64,000 bases of DNA from Romanomermis culicivorax (Eukaryota; Nematoda; Enoplea; Mermithida; Mermithidae). The stretch spans positions 1,116,001 through 1,180,000 of the forward strand of contig CAWUHX010000034.1 of the NCBI GenBank assembly GCA_963922205.1, in the 5' to 3' direction. Within the stretch, counting starts at the first letter, position 1. Each line of letters opens with the position of its first letter. Shown here in pieces: positions 1-23,200 of the stretch. The notes beneath the pieces were generated by a model. It saw nothing but the letters and a program-made list of their open reading frames with translations, did no database searches and was not told the DNA's origin. The position numbers and the translations under genes were made by a program.

Positions 1-679
1 GGCGGTGGTAGGAGGCTTTTTTGGGGCAAATTATGCAATGGCCACTTTTGGAACTTGAAATGATTTCATTCTTTTTCAGGATTCTCTTCTTGGTTAGCTA
101 TCTTTTTGTATTAGTTTTTTGATCTACTTTGTTTTAGCTTGTAAATTACCAATTGTAATGTAGCATTAGATTGCACTATCAGTTACCAAAGAAAAATAAA
201 AAATAATTCGTGTGACAAAATTTTCTGTCCCCGTAATGTGGTGTTCCCGAAGTGCTTGTAAACCATAATTGATAAATTGAAGATACATGATACTATAGTA
301 CATTTAACCATTGGTAGGGAAATGCTATAGGAACCTCCCCCTGGAAATCTTCGGCCATGGATAACCATTAGCTGATCCTCGAGATTTTTCAATCCAATAG
401 CTAGCCATGTGGGGAATCCCGTACTTTTGGTCACAAAAATACTGAAAAATATCAGTTTCTGTACAAAAAAAGGCGAAAAACGCCAATTGTATGATACATT
501 TTTTACGGCTTTTTTTGACAAAAATTATTTTTTGTACCGTTTTCCAACTTTTTTGCTGAAAAAAATTTTTTTTTCGTCTGAGAACCCCCCCCCCCTAAAA
601 TTTTGGAATCAGTGACCTCAGCTCCAAAAAAGTCGCCCCACCTAGGGGCTCCGTTACATGCATACTTCTCCATAGTCGA
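1..679. other. No gene seen; T-rich and C-run DNA
   Basis: The stretch has homopolymer runs and a G/C-run segment near 585-650 resembling the G/C-run repeats elsewhere. I find no splice-bounded open frame. Confidence 0.4.
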
Positions 680-1960
680 ACATTAATCATATCTCAAAAA
701 AAATATAGTTGGGTAGTTTCATGCGCTGAGTTTCAAAGTCTCATTGGTTTTGCTTAAAAATTAAAATTCACGCCGCTACAGTATGCCAAAGTTCGAAAAT
801 TGATGATATTTTGACATTTTTTAGTGGTATTGCTAGCCAAGCGATATTTTACGATTGGAGTGATCTTATCCGATAAAGGAATATTCATTTTACACATGAG
901 GGGATAGATAGGCGATCTTTTGCGGTAATAGTTACAGTAAATTAACTGTTGCATACTGCACTTCTTAAGAGAGTTTAACGGGTCAAAAATGAGCCGGGTC
1001 AAAAAAAATTTAATGGGTCAAAAATATGAGCAAAAATGAACAGAAAAAGAAATTTGTTTATGATCACTTCCCAGCACTATCCCATCGGATACCACTCGTG
1101 TTGATGCAGATATTAGTATCTAGCTTTATATCTAATTAATATCATTATTTTTTTGGATTCTAATAGTATTATCAGTTAGTATCCATATCTTTTCCCAATA
1201 TCTAAATTAGTATTACATCTTTTTGGGGCCCAGATATTAATACATATCGATTTCATATGTCCTCCACCAGATGCGTGAAAAAACTGCACCAGAAATTTTT
1301 GCACGATTTTTTATTTTTTTAGCGTAGTCAGTGACATAGCTATAATTTTTTCTAATAGTCTGCCTAAAATTTTTTTAAAACATCAAAGCGAAAATGAGAA
1401 TGATTTCAATGAATATAACGATTATATCAACATTTTTTATGGCGGCACATCGAGAAGGAAGCTTTCTATACCACAATAATAAATGTCATAAATAGAAATT
1501 CTAATGAAAAGAGTAGTTACTATATTCCATTCATTTTGAGGTCATCGATGCAGCAAGATTGCAGTCAAACTTTTATTACGGAAGGATCATTGACTCTGTA
1601 GGCTGCGTTTACCAAAACTCCTACTGCTGCATCGATCATTTCAAAATGAATGGAGTATAAATAATTTTTTATTTATATTGACTAGTGCCTAAAAAATTCC
1701 GTGTTTTCAATCCTAAAAATACCTAAAAATCGAGGAAATTTAGTCTTCGACTAGTCAAAAAATTTTTGCCATTTGGCACAAACGCTTGAAATTTTCTGGT
1801 GCAATGTGCAACTTGGGGAGAAAATTCGGTTGCGCGGAAAAAATTTTTGTGTCATTTCGGAAGATGCACAACCCTGAAGGAGGCATACTTATGTAAGCCG
1901 TTCAGAAGTCACTGAATTTTCCAGGTGGCCCTCGTCTACCCCTTTATGATACATTTATTG
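680..1960 (+). repeat. Dispersed repeat family 3, copy interrupted by other elements
   Basis: The block 680-1095 (ATTAATCATATCTCAAAA, GCCGCTACAGTATGCCAAAG, CTAGCCAAGCGA, TATTCATTTTACACA) and the block about 1850-1960 (CCTGAAGGAGGCATACTTAT, CAGAAGTCACTG) match, in order, about 9175-9745. The roughly 750 bases between are extra here and include the family 2 MITE at 1523. A third copy lies at about 17097-17540. Confidence 0.68.
1523..1659. mobile_element. MITE family 2, short copy
   Basis: The left arm TATTCCATTCATTTTGAGGT continues to CATCGATGCAGCA, and the right arm is its inverse ending CAAAATGAATGGAGTATA. It is 137 bases with TA at both ends and is non-coding. It lies within a dispersed family 3 repeat. 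Confidence 0.82.
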
Positions 1961-2751
1961 CCCTTTTCTCAGTTTTACGCAAATTTTTTTCAACTTTACA
2001 TGCCTGAAGAATCGCAAAAAGTGAGTTTTATCTATAATGATTGGTATTGTGATAATCAGCGTCAAAAACTAAAAAATTCAGGACAAATTTTTTAGGTTAT
2101 CGCCCTTGAGAATGGGCTAGGGTGATTCTTATTGACATTGACTATTAAGGCATTGTCCAGAGACAGGCCTCTGGACACATAATATACCATTTTCAAACTA
2201 CACTGATTTTTTTGTCGTATAAAACTTTTTTTTATTCCGCACGGCAATAAGTAAGCTTGGCGATTTCTGAACTTTGACCCGACTTCCGATATTGTTCGAC
2301 CAATATTAAATGAATTAAAAGTGCATATTGTATGTATTGCGGACTCGCGGCAGTGATTTCCTATTTTCTTTACCTAAAAAAGCCAGTTATTTTTTTGTAC
2401 CGTTTTTATAAATTCGTCCGATTTCCCTGGCGGACTTTGAAGACTCAAGTATAATCTGAGGCGTCTCGCTGAACTACATTCGACTCACGGACTAATCTTC
2501 AGGCTATAACTGTTTAGGCTAGTTAATCAAGTATACATCGTTCTTTACGTATTATGAGAAACCAAGAAAATCTCGTTGAAAGTATTATTTTTCTGTGTCT
2601 TTTCCGCCATTTGCCGTCGTTTATCAAGCTAAAATTTACTCGATATTCACATCATCAGCCTAAGTGTTTTTTCTGACGTAGTGTGAAGAACATCTGCAAA
2701 CATTACTAAACCTTTTTCTCATCTTTCCGTAAATTTTGCTCCGCTGCTAAA

Positions 2752-12484
<9,733 letters not shown>

Positions 12485-14664
12485 TGTACATTGCTTTAGC
12501 GGGCTTTTGCATGTAGCTGCTTTTTGTATCGAAAAATTTTTCTGTTTTCTGTGATAGCTTTCTGCGATTATGGCCAATTATTTGGTAACTTTCGAGAAAT
12601 CCTTTTTTGCTCCTCGCATCATCATTATAAAAAGCTTCCAATAGTGTTGTTTGTAAGAAAATTCATCAACAGTGAACAGAATACCCAGTAATGTCAAGAT
12701 ACCGGAACCCGCAGACTCATTCGGCAAAATTTAACAGGAAACGATTATCTTTTCAATCCTGGAATCCATCAATATAATTCTTTTTGAGTGGGTTGTCAGA
12801 ATTTTGAAGTATTTCGAATAGTCCATCATAACGGCAAATCCAAAATTTTTAACATTGCTGATTTTTCTGGCGATAAAGTACATTAATTTATGAGTCAAAA
12901 ACTTGTTTCGTCAAAGAATTTTGTACACAAAATGGGATTTGTAGGGACTACGAGAAGGGCCAGTTGGAGAATTTTTGTTGAAAATTGTTTGAAAAAATTA
13001 GAAGGAACAACTGTCACACAATGTCTTACTTTTGCCCCCGTCTCACTTTGGTGTCCATCATACTTTTACGCTGGTCTTACTCTGGCGCCTGTCTTTGTTT
13101 GACGTCCATGCAATAGTAGAAAAATTAATACGCGAATTTTAAAGCTTGATAAATAACATACATCCTGTATTTAGAAAATTTGAAATAGAATACTAAAAAA
13201 AGAGAAACAATCAGATCAGAAAAGATAAAGACTATATTCACTGAATGTTTACATGAAAAGGACCTGCTTTAAAGTTAAATGTTATAGTAAAAAGAATAGA
13301 TTTATAGACGAAACTTGTTTTCTGTGGGCAAACAAACTTCGATATCGAATCAACCATTCTTTGACTGATTTGACTTTATTATTAATAAAGAACGAAAATG
13401 GTATTTTGAACTAAAGGTGATTGAAAATCAACAATCTACAGCAAGCTGTTTTTATAGCAGAATTCTATTCAAGTCCCCAAGTGTCAAGAGTTACGTAATT
13501 CTTTCAGCTAAGATGGAGAAAGTATCTCTTGAAATTGTTTCACATTAATGTGAATAACATAAATGCGTCTGAAACTGATCGTGTTAAGGGAATCTGATGG
13601 CAGAAAAAGTGAAACACAAGCCCAATGGTGATCTTAACACAACCCTTACTGAGTAAGATGGGGAAGCAAAAGAATAAAGGAGAAACTTCCGTCTTACTGT
13701 AGCCATGTGGGTTACGATTTTCAGACGAAATGAATACCATTTTCGTTCTTAGCGCATCAAGTTACACCAAATATGTGATTTTCAGGTAGGGTTAATTTTT
13801 TACTTATCACAACTGTTTAAGAGGTGAATTCTCTGAGACATTGTCTCTTAAAGAAAATAAAAAATCGCATTTGAGATTGCACTCCCAAGATGCTTAGCCC
13901 GAAGTATGGAGGTTGGATATGGCACACCTATTACGGGGCGTGGTGGAATTGGGGGCCCTTAAAAGTGCGTTTTTTGCATGTTTTTGGGGCCCCACTGAGC
14001 ACCACCTGCAGATAGAGGCGAAATGACAAAAGGCACCCCATGGTTTGCCCCTATGCCCGAAATTATGAAAAAACCCGAAGGTTCTAGCTCTTACTGTTTT
14101 GGCTCCAGAAGGGGGGGGACATGAAATTTGGGGACCAAGTATATTATAGGTTGACGCTATCGCGCCACCTATGATGAATCGAGTACGGTGAATCTGGCTT
14201 CATGTTTCGAGTTTTTGGTTATGGTTTATGGTTCAGTGCTAACACACGTGGAGGTCAAGTCGGTTTTCTGCTTTCCTTGTTCTATTTTCTGCTTCTAATA
14301 TTTCTAAGCATAACTGGTCAGGCAAGTGAGCTTAGGTTACTGTAGATTCGTCACGGTTTCAGTAGCTTAAGCCACATTTGTACTTCACGGCATGGCCACG
14401 GTCGTGGCATCCGTGACCAATTGAATTTCAGTGCACATGACTTGCGACCAATCATATTTAACGTCAGTTGTTCCTGGCGCATCAGTCTGATTGGTCACGG
14501 CCGCCGTGGTCGTGGCCTTGCCGTGAAGTATAAATGCGGCTTAAGGTTGTTTGACGAAGGGTAACAAAATAAAAGCACAAGTACACGAAAATGAAGAAAT
14601 GAAACGAAACGTAAACGATAAACTGACCACATTTCATCGCTCAAATCGCCGTCGTTGACAGTAA
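12485..14664. other. Intergenic DNA after gene A
   Basis: This runs from the stop of gene A to the Harbinger-like foldback. I see no convincing exon or RNA. There is a short GGGGGCCC-containing segment near 13950-14000. Confidence 0.4.
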
Positions 14665-16744
14665 GGCCCGCATGCCAGAAAGTGGAGTAGAATACTCCAC
14701 GGAGTAGTCTAATCCGAGAAGTAGCCACTCCCTGAAGTCCTGAAGTAAGCTTATCCACCAACTAGCTACTCCCCGGATTAGGCTACTCCACGGATTTTCT
14801 TTTTCGGCATTCCAGGAAGTAAAGTAGAGGCGGAGTTCGTAATCCGTGGATTAGACAGTGGAGTAGTGGCAAAAAGAAAAGAAAAAAAAGTCGTCACATT
14901 TTTCACAATGGATTTCTGCCGTTCATCGTTGGTTTGTCGATTTTATTACTTTTCTCTACAAGACTTCTTTACCGGCTTTTTCTCTGCAAGACCACATTTT
15001 GTCAAGTTTATCGGTTCTTCCTGCATTCGTTGCATTGCCTTTTGCTAATCTACATAATTTGAGACTTGTGAAATGAGCAACAAGAGGTGATAATCTCTCA
15101 GAGCTTGAAATTAATTTTCTAATCGAATCCGTCAAAAGTCGAAAGAATGTTATCGAAAATAAAAAGACGAACATTTCGGTTAATAGGACAAAAAAATCGG
15201 CATGAGTCAACATTGAGAAAGACTTCCGAGAAAATCAAGAATGCTAAGAGAGGAATGTCGAACAACTGATCACAAAATGGAAAAATTTGAAAAAGGTTTG
15301 AAAGTTTGAAAACATATCTTAATTAAAATTTTTTCATACTTTCATATCCGGGGTCAGGTCTCCATGCCACTTTGTTGAATTTTCTAGTTCATTATGCAAA
15401 ATTCCTATCAATTCACGGACTGCTGTTATCCATATCATAGTCGGAAGTCAAAATCACTATACATTTCGAATGGATCTGATCTTCGAAAAAGAACTCATGG
15501 AATGTTGTTTGCATGCTCATTTTCGTCGTCCAAATTTCCCAAAAAGTCGATGAAATCAACAACTTCCATAGTCATAGCGTTATAAATAAGTCTTACTCCA
15601 CCGAATACACCTGCCCGGTGCAGGTCTAGAAAAAGACAAGAAAAAACGCTTGTTTTAGGTCCGTATGCCAGAAGATGGAGTAGCCTACTCTGTAGAGTAA
15701 ACGGTGGATTATTTCGCGGATTATCTCCAGTTGGCATTCCAGAAAGAGGAGTAAAGAGAAGAGTAGAGTAGTATAAATTGGTATGCCAGAAGGCAGAGTA
15801 GGTTAATTCACGGATTAAACGGTAGAGTAATCTGTGGATTATATTTTTTCGTCAGTATTCCAGAAAGAAGAGTAGAGCAAACAGCGGACTAAAAAGGCGT
15901 TTTTATTGTCTTTTTCTAAACCTGCAGCGGGCAGATGTATTCGGTGGAGTAAGACTGATTTACAACACTATAACCACATAAGTTGTTAATTTTCGGCAAT
16001 TTTTTGAGAAATTTGGACGAGGAAACCTAGCATGCAAATAACATTTCAGGAGTTCTAGAAGATCAGATCCATTCGGAATGTATAGTGATTTCGACTTCCA
16101 ACTACAATATCAATTGAATAAACCGACGGTGTGAATTTTGATAGGAAAACTATCACCTCGTTTTTTTGTTCCTTATCTCATAAGTTTCATATATACAGAT
16201 TAGCAAAAAGCAATGCAACAAAGTGGTCTTGCAGAAAAAAGTAATAAAATCGACAAACCAACTATGAACGGCAGAAATCCATTGTGAAAAATGTGACGAC
16301 TTTTTTTTCTTTTTGCCACTACTCCACTGTTTGATCCGTGGATTACGAACTCCGCCACTACTCCACTTTCTGGAGTGCCGAAAAAGAAAATCGGTGGATT
16401 AGTCTAATCCGGCAAGTAGCTAGTCAGTGAATTAGCTTAATCCGATGAGTGGCTACTCCTCGGATTAGACTACTTTGTGGAGTATTCTACCCCACTTTCT
16501 GGCATACGGCCCTTAGTCCGCTGTTTGCTCTACTCTTCTTTCTGGCATACCGAAAAAAGATAATCCACTGATTACTTCACCGTTTAATCCGTGCATTAGC
16601 CTACTTCGCTTTCTGGCATACCGATTTATTCTACTCTACTCTCTTCTTTATTCCTCATTCTGGAATGCCAACTGGAGATAATCCAGGGGATAATCCAGCG
16701 TTTACTTTACCGAGTAGGCTGCTCCACCTTCTGGCATACGGGCC
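14665..16744. mobile_element. Harbinger-like foldback element with TAA target duplication
   Basis: The left end GGCCCGCATGCCAG and right end CTGGCATACGGGCC are inverted copies, flanked by direct TAA (14662-14664 and 16745-16747), as expected for PIF/Harbinger elements. Inside, 14665 to about 15655 is matched in reverse by about 15895-16505, and about 15658-15890 is matched in reverse by about 16508-16744, so almost the whole element can fold on itself. Many GGAGTA and TAATCC words are scattered through the arms. No transposase is visible, so it would be non-autonomous. The inner unit starting at 15658 also follows TTA, suggesting one unit inserted in another. Confidence 0.8.
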
Positions 16745-17888
16745 TAAGAGGAATTGCAGCCTATTTACTTTTAACTGGTACATGCATCGACAAGAAAAAA
16801 CTAGGTTCCATTTGACACATAATTTTCACAGTGAACAACTTTATATTGTAGAAAAATATGAATTCCTTGCTTATAAATTTTTGGTTTAGATGGAACTGTT
16901 GCCACCACCTCAGTGTGTTCGACCAGGCTATTGGATAAAATTATCAGTTGGTCTGTTTTTTGTTGATGGACGAGGAAGTTTTTCTCGTTGATTACAATAA
17001 TAAACTTGTTATTTTTTCTGAATTCAATTTATTTTCAAATGTTCGTTATATCTGCTATTTCAAAATAAATAGACTATAGAAACATTAAAACAACTTTCTG
17101 GGAGGTTCGACTTTGTGTTACATTGATCTACGATAAGTTGAAAATTAATAACATCTGAAAATGAGATACTTGTGAGATACTTGATGATACTTGAATGAGA
17201 TACTTCAGAGTAGTTTTGCACGTGGCATTCATTTCACGTGAAACCTGAAATTCGCTTAGCTATAATACCCCAAAGTATGCAAATTTTCTAGTTTTCGGAA
17301 TCTCTGTCTGAAAGCGTGTCTTGAGATATTACAGCCCAGGAAATACGTGACTCTATAGTCAAATATACATTATATGCAGAAGACAATAATCTATAATCAA
17401 GTGTGAAATTTTTTTTGTAACCACGTACATAACACATTTTATGTTATTTTAAAGTGTCAAAAAGGAGGTAGAAATGAACAGAAAAGGCCATGTAGAGCCC
17501 TCATTGGGCACTTTCCCATGGAATGCCGCAGAATTTTTTTCTTAATTGGCCATTTTCCAGACAATTTTTTCGCAGTAAATGCAATAAACGCCATCGAAAC
17601 CGTTGTATTACTATAGCCTTAGAGAAGACGCTTCTCGTCATTATGGCGATTATAAGACTCTTCAAAGAAGCAACTATTGCGCTGGTAATATACTTAGTTT
17701 CTCAAAATCTTAAAATCACATAGTTTTGTGCGCCCCCTTTTGAAATAAATCTGAATAATCAGCGAAAATTCTCTTATCGATGTCCTTGGAAAACAAAAGC
17801 AAATAAACAATGAAGCGGAGGCTTAATGGTTGATATCAAAAATATTTGTGTCCATTCATTGTTCGATAAAATTTCCAATTTGCTAAAC

Positions 17889-18799
17889 ATGAAAGTTTCA
17901 CTCATTTGTGTTCTATTGCTTTCTACATTCGTTTTCTACAACGAATCGACGCCGGCGGGTGGCCCGGGGCAAGCTGGGCGTTCCACGGTCGAAGATGAAG
18001 CCTGCAGATTGACGGCCAAAGGTAGGTCGGTTTCTGAAAAATTGAAAAAACCGATGGATTGTGTCCACTCAAATTTGACAATTTCCCAGAAAAATAGTTC
18101 CATGCAAAACTTCGAGATAGAATTCATCTTGATCTACCGATTTATACCATACGTTCAGGATTTAACGGAAAAAAATTTGTAGGGCATAGATCATGAAGAG
18201 TTATTTTGGGGAATGACTCGAAAAAAAATTAGACGTATAGTATCTACCGATTTTTTTTTTATTTTGGAAGAAACAAATTTGGTTTGTCAGTTCTGGAAGT
18301 GATTGTGACGGTTTAGCTTCCTCACTGATTTCTTTATAGATTGTTTAAATGCAAAAAATTAAGAAAGAACAGAAAAATACACAACGACGTACGTTCAGGT
18401 GAAAACACCCTCAATATTCTTTTTTGCTCACCTGTTATATGCTCGATTTCTTTCTAAAATGCTGATCTACGAGCAGAAAAAGCAGGCTAATAACAGTTTT
18501 TCATTTTTGTGTACGTTTAGATTACTGTAGAAATTTACACATTTTTGTTTGCTGGCGTCTCACTCTGTGAATTTTCTATCCATGAAATCCTGGAAGAAAA
18601 CATGCTTTTCGTATGGTAATTTTTCGTTTCATCTTCAGATACGGTAAGAATGTCCGGCGGTTCAATCCAGAAAGTCTGCACCGATTATATTCGTTGTTGT
18701 GAAAGAAAGTGTTCGCCCAAAAGGGCCGAAGGCAAATGCGTCTATCACTCGGAGACCAAGTTTTCGCCCGAAACATACTGCCGTTGCAAAAACTTTTGA
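17889..18799 (+). CDS. Gene B: 97-residue secreted CS-alpha-beta-like cysteine-rich peptide (two exons)
   Basis: Exon 1 is 17889-18021 and exon 2 is 18639-18799 (TGA 18797-18799); the intron is phase 1 with donor GTAGGT and acceptor TCTTCAG. I chose ATG 17889 rather than the in-frame ATG at 17826 because it places a MKVSLIC signal-peptide start directly at the N-terminus. The protein is a signal peptide of about 20 residues, a short Gly/Ser/Thr linker, then cysteines at residues 39, 58, 64, 65, 69, 78, 92 and 94 (C-x18-C-x5-CC-x3-C-x8-C-x13-C-x-C). The motifs CERKC, GKC and CRC fit CxxxC, GxC and CxC of CS-alpha-beta peptides. It is a close paralogue of gene C and shares fold and intron phase with the last domain of gene A. 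It is probably exported; antimicrobial or other ligand-like activity is inference from the cysteine frame only. Confidence 0.88.
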
Positions 18800-20200
18800 A
18801 TTGGTTTGAACTGAATTTTTTGCCACAGTACTTGCTTTTTCTTTGATATGTAATATTGCACTGTAATAATAATTTTTTTTTATTTTGCATTCACTGCTAT
18901 CTCCAGATCAGATTAAAATCTATTCTATATTTTGCTACATTTCTCAACTGTCACGTATGAGATTTTTTTTTGACTGACATGAGTGCGATTTACTTCCAGT
19001 ATCAGCAAAGAAATTCCGTATGACGAATGTATTTAGTGGCATGAAAAGGTCTCTTTGATTACTGCCTATGAAACTATGCTCAATACGGAAAAAATAGTGA
19101 GCGGCAAACAGATCCTTCTTGGTTAAATTGTCAAAATTTCTCGAGTAGCATTCAACCATCGACGCGGTTCTGTCCAAATGTGGATCAGCATAATTATCTC
19201 AATGATTTTGGCCTTCCACCTTTCTATGGAGAAATTCAGCATTTTTCTACATCATTTTTTCGTTTAAATTAAATGGACTATAGTTGCTTATACTTTCGGG
19301 CTTTTACTGGCCTGAACACGTCGATCTGGCACAATATTTCTTCATGACCCGAAGCCCATCAAAGGTCGCCCGTGCAGCTCCCCACCAGAAAATAACTCTT
19401 GCAAGGAATTCATTTGTTTCAAAACGCAGAAAATTGCGGCTTTGTCGATAGAGGTCGTGTATCTGAATTTTTGACGGATGACGTCTGAGTTTGATTACAA
19501 TTTGGATGAGCCCCAAGATTTTTCTAGCTATTGATTCATGGTTATGATTGTGACCGGTAAGGATGCCATTAATTTTGGTGTATCGTAGTCTATATCGCAT
19601 GATAAATCTATCAAAGATCACGAGTTTTAAATAAAACGAACTAAAGGGATTGATTCCAATATTCTAAAAATATTGGCGAATACAAATATCGATTTTTGTA
19701 ATTGTCAATTCCTGCAAAAAAGCATGAAAAACCAAAACAATAAATTCATTTTTATGAAATTTAGATCTTCAATCTCAATTTCATCACGGGAACGTATAGA
19801 ATCTCTAAACATGACATCAAATTTAGGTCTACAAAGTGCAGCGCAAATCATGACTTTTTGACCATAACGTCGACATGAAACTCGATAGACCTTAGTAGAT
19901 ATCCGTCTGTTCAAGGGGAGGAACGGAAACAAATATATATCTGAAGAGGGGTCGGATAACAAACTAATTTCTACGAATTGAGAAAAATTTTTTTAAAATC
20001 AAGGCTTAAAAATGATGTTTGAGAAGCCCTTGATAAATAGTGCAATTACTGGGCAAAAATAATTTTTATCTTACGTCAACAAACCCGTGCTGCAGAAAAA
20101 AACAAAAAGTGATAAGCTCGAAGTTTCTATGTAAAATCGAATTATTTTCATTTGTCGTTCTAAACCATAGTAAGATATAAATATTTTTTAAGTTTTAAAA

Positions 20201-23200
20201 ATGAAAATTTCGTTGATTTGCGCCATATTCTGCCTCTTGATTGCTGAATACCAAACGACGCCAGCCGGATCTCAAACGCCAAGTCGCTCGGGGTCTACTA
20301 CTTCCAATGATGAAGCTTGCCGATTAAGTGCCAAAAGTCAGTAATAGTAGTTGATTACTTGATTAGCGTTGAACAAATGAAAATAACAGATTTGCAACGA
20401 AAACTATGATACTTGGGTACATTTTGACGCCAGCAACAGATAGATATCTTGATTCAACTTATAGTCTGTTTTTTATAAAATGCTTCCAAATAGAAAAGTG
20501 ACACAAATCAGTTCCGTCGTCAAAATCGTTTATGTAAAGATCTTACTGTGAAATTTTTTGCTCAAAAATTTGTTAATGGTTAAGCCAGTATGCTCACAAA
20601 TTTTTAGTCCTATATGGTATATCGTTTATCATAAAATCGTGAAAATCTGAAATATTACTAGCTTTCCACTTTCATTATTTAGAAGCATTTCAAGAAAAAC
20701 AGACTATAGATGTGATGAGCAAAAAATTAACCCCATCTGAAGATCACACATTTAAGATAATTAAAACGAAAAGTGATATTCATTTCATCTGAAAATAAAA
20801 ATTCGCATAGCTACAGTAATAGAAAAGATCACAATTTTCGACTTTTTCGATTTTTGACATTCGTGAAATATGGTGGTGGAATAAGGCATGGAGAAAATGC
20901 AGACTCGGTATTTAGCGTGGGTAAGAAATGATGAAAAATAAATAAGGCTAATAAGAAGTAGGGATGGGCCGGACCCACTTTTTTGACGATAGCGGATCCG
21001 AATGTAAAAAAATTTGGTTTAGCGGATATGGATCCGGATGCGGATCCTGAATGAAAGATCCGACCAGATCCGGGTCGGATCGTATATGCTCATGCATTAT
21101 ATATAATGTTTAATAATTCTAAAATTAAGTTCATGAATGTATATTTTTTCGGTGTCCATAAGTTATTGACAATATATTCTCAGAAATTTAGGCGATAGAG
21201 GAATCGGTTCATTTGCGGAAGCTTTACAGCCGAACATTGATCTCAGATTTGAAAATTTTGAAACAATAGAGTGATTAATAAATCAAATATTAGTTTATTA
21301 GAAAATGCCCCGATGGGGCAGAAAAAAGAAAAATATACTTGCTTGGATAGTTGCCAAACTAAAAAAAGGAGTGGACTAGATTTTTGAGGACTTGAGTCAA
21401 AGTTTAAAAAATCCACTTTTGTAATATTGGATTTTTATTCTTTCTCATTAAAAAATTTTTCATGTCGGTGGAAAAGTATATTCTGCAGCTGGGTGCATTT
21501 TGTCCTCCCATAGCATTGTATCAACCACAGTAAAATCTTTCTGGGCGAAAATTATACGCAAGTTAATGGTTGACTTAACTCAAATGTGGAGAAATACTAA
21601 ACCAATAGCAATATAGCATGGTAAGTCCGGACTGGTCCGAATATATGCCTCTAACTCTAGCTGAAAAATAGAAAGTGTCATTTTGTTTTTTCATATGCCT
21701 GTGATTGAAAAGGCGTCATTAAGCACCATAAAAAACCTGGGATTACTTGCACTAACCCAACTGCGAATAATCTGAACGTCTGGATTAAATTGCTGATCCT
21801 CAGTCATGTGCTTCATACTGAGTACCCAGGTATTTTGTTTACCTGGGTATACCTACGCAGGTCAATTTAAAAAATGAAACCTGGGTGCTACCTAGGCATT
21901 CAATTCATCAGGTGATCTGTCTACCCAAATTTCTAACAAGGTATTGTATAGGTAAAACACTAGTTTACGCCAACGTTTAGGTACTTATAGTCTGTCTTTT
22001 TAAATGCTTCTAAATAATGAAAGTGGAAATCAAGTAGTATTTCAGATTTTCTGAAAAACATTATATCATATAGGAATGGAAATTTGTGAGCATACTGACC
22101 TAACCTTTAACAATTTTTCGAGTGAAAAATTTTACAATAAGATCTCTATGTAAGTGATTTTGACGACGATACTGATTTGTGTGACTTTTCCATTCAGAAG
22201 CATTTTATAAAAAAACAGACTATAAATATAGTACTCAGGTTGGATATGCAAAATACCTGGGTAACATGAGTACCGTGAAGACTGGTTACCCAGGTCACAA
22301 GATTTTCAAAGTGTGAAGTACTAATCATCAGTTTCAGCTAATAACAATGTCAAGATTATTTTCTTGTAGAACTAACAATCCTCATGTCAGGCTTAGGGTA
22401 AGCTATTACTAAGGTTTAAGCTCAGGTGAATTTCAGTTTAGAAATAAAAAAATTTGAGAAACTAGTGCAACCAGACTGCTCGAAATGGGGTAATCCTGAT
22501 GACATCGTGATTATAGAAAACATTTGATATCATCGACATGTTAGTGCAACTGTTGAAACTGACGTGGCTGCTTTTTTGTTCGATATTATCTTTGAGCTCG
22601 AGGTTAGACCTATAATCGGTAAGGGCCCTGATTACAGTCATTGCGCGGTATTTGCAAACAGAGCAACAGGATAAAACATACAAAAATGCATTTAAAAAGT
22701 TTTTGATCTAGCCATGCACACGCTACTTTGACACAATTATCATCGCCAAACTTATGTCTCTAAATGGATGCATGTTTGATTTTACATGGAACAAAATTGT
22801 ATCAGGCACCCACATATGAAACACTGCTCACTAATAACTCATCTCTATCTCTGTCGATGTGATGGGCAAACTTGCTCTGCTCTATACCATGAAATCTTAA
22901 TGTATTATAGCCCTTCTTAATCAATCTCTGCATTGAATTGTATGTCACATTGAACAAAAAGTATACATATAGCGCCTGTTGAATCAAAAGCCATATCTGT
23001 AAGGCAATGATTCATGTCAAACTTATTTTGATTTTTTCCTCGTCAGTAAAAGCTCAGTGCAGTTGCAAGCATAAACGAGCGAGGGTGATATGGGGGTTAC
23101 CCCTAGAGTTTTAAAATTAGATGTCTTTTCAATTTTGCAGTAGCTCATTACTGTAGTACTCGTCAATGACACCGTTATTTAAGCACTTGATTTTTTTCAA

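Noticed and set aside
17826-17888. Upstream in-frame start for gene B
   Set aside because: It would bury the signal peptide behind 21 charged or polar residues, and the gene C paralogue starts at the equivalent of 17889.
20176-20183. TATAAATA as a TATA box of gene C
   Set aside because: It lies only about 18 bases before the start codon, which would leave almost no leader, and similar words are common in this AT-rich DNA.
20960-21090. GGATCCG-rich segment starting TAGGGATGGGCCGGACCC as a complete hAT MITE
   Set aside because: The left end looks right, but I could not find an inverse right end or a target duplication, so I did not list it as an element.
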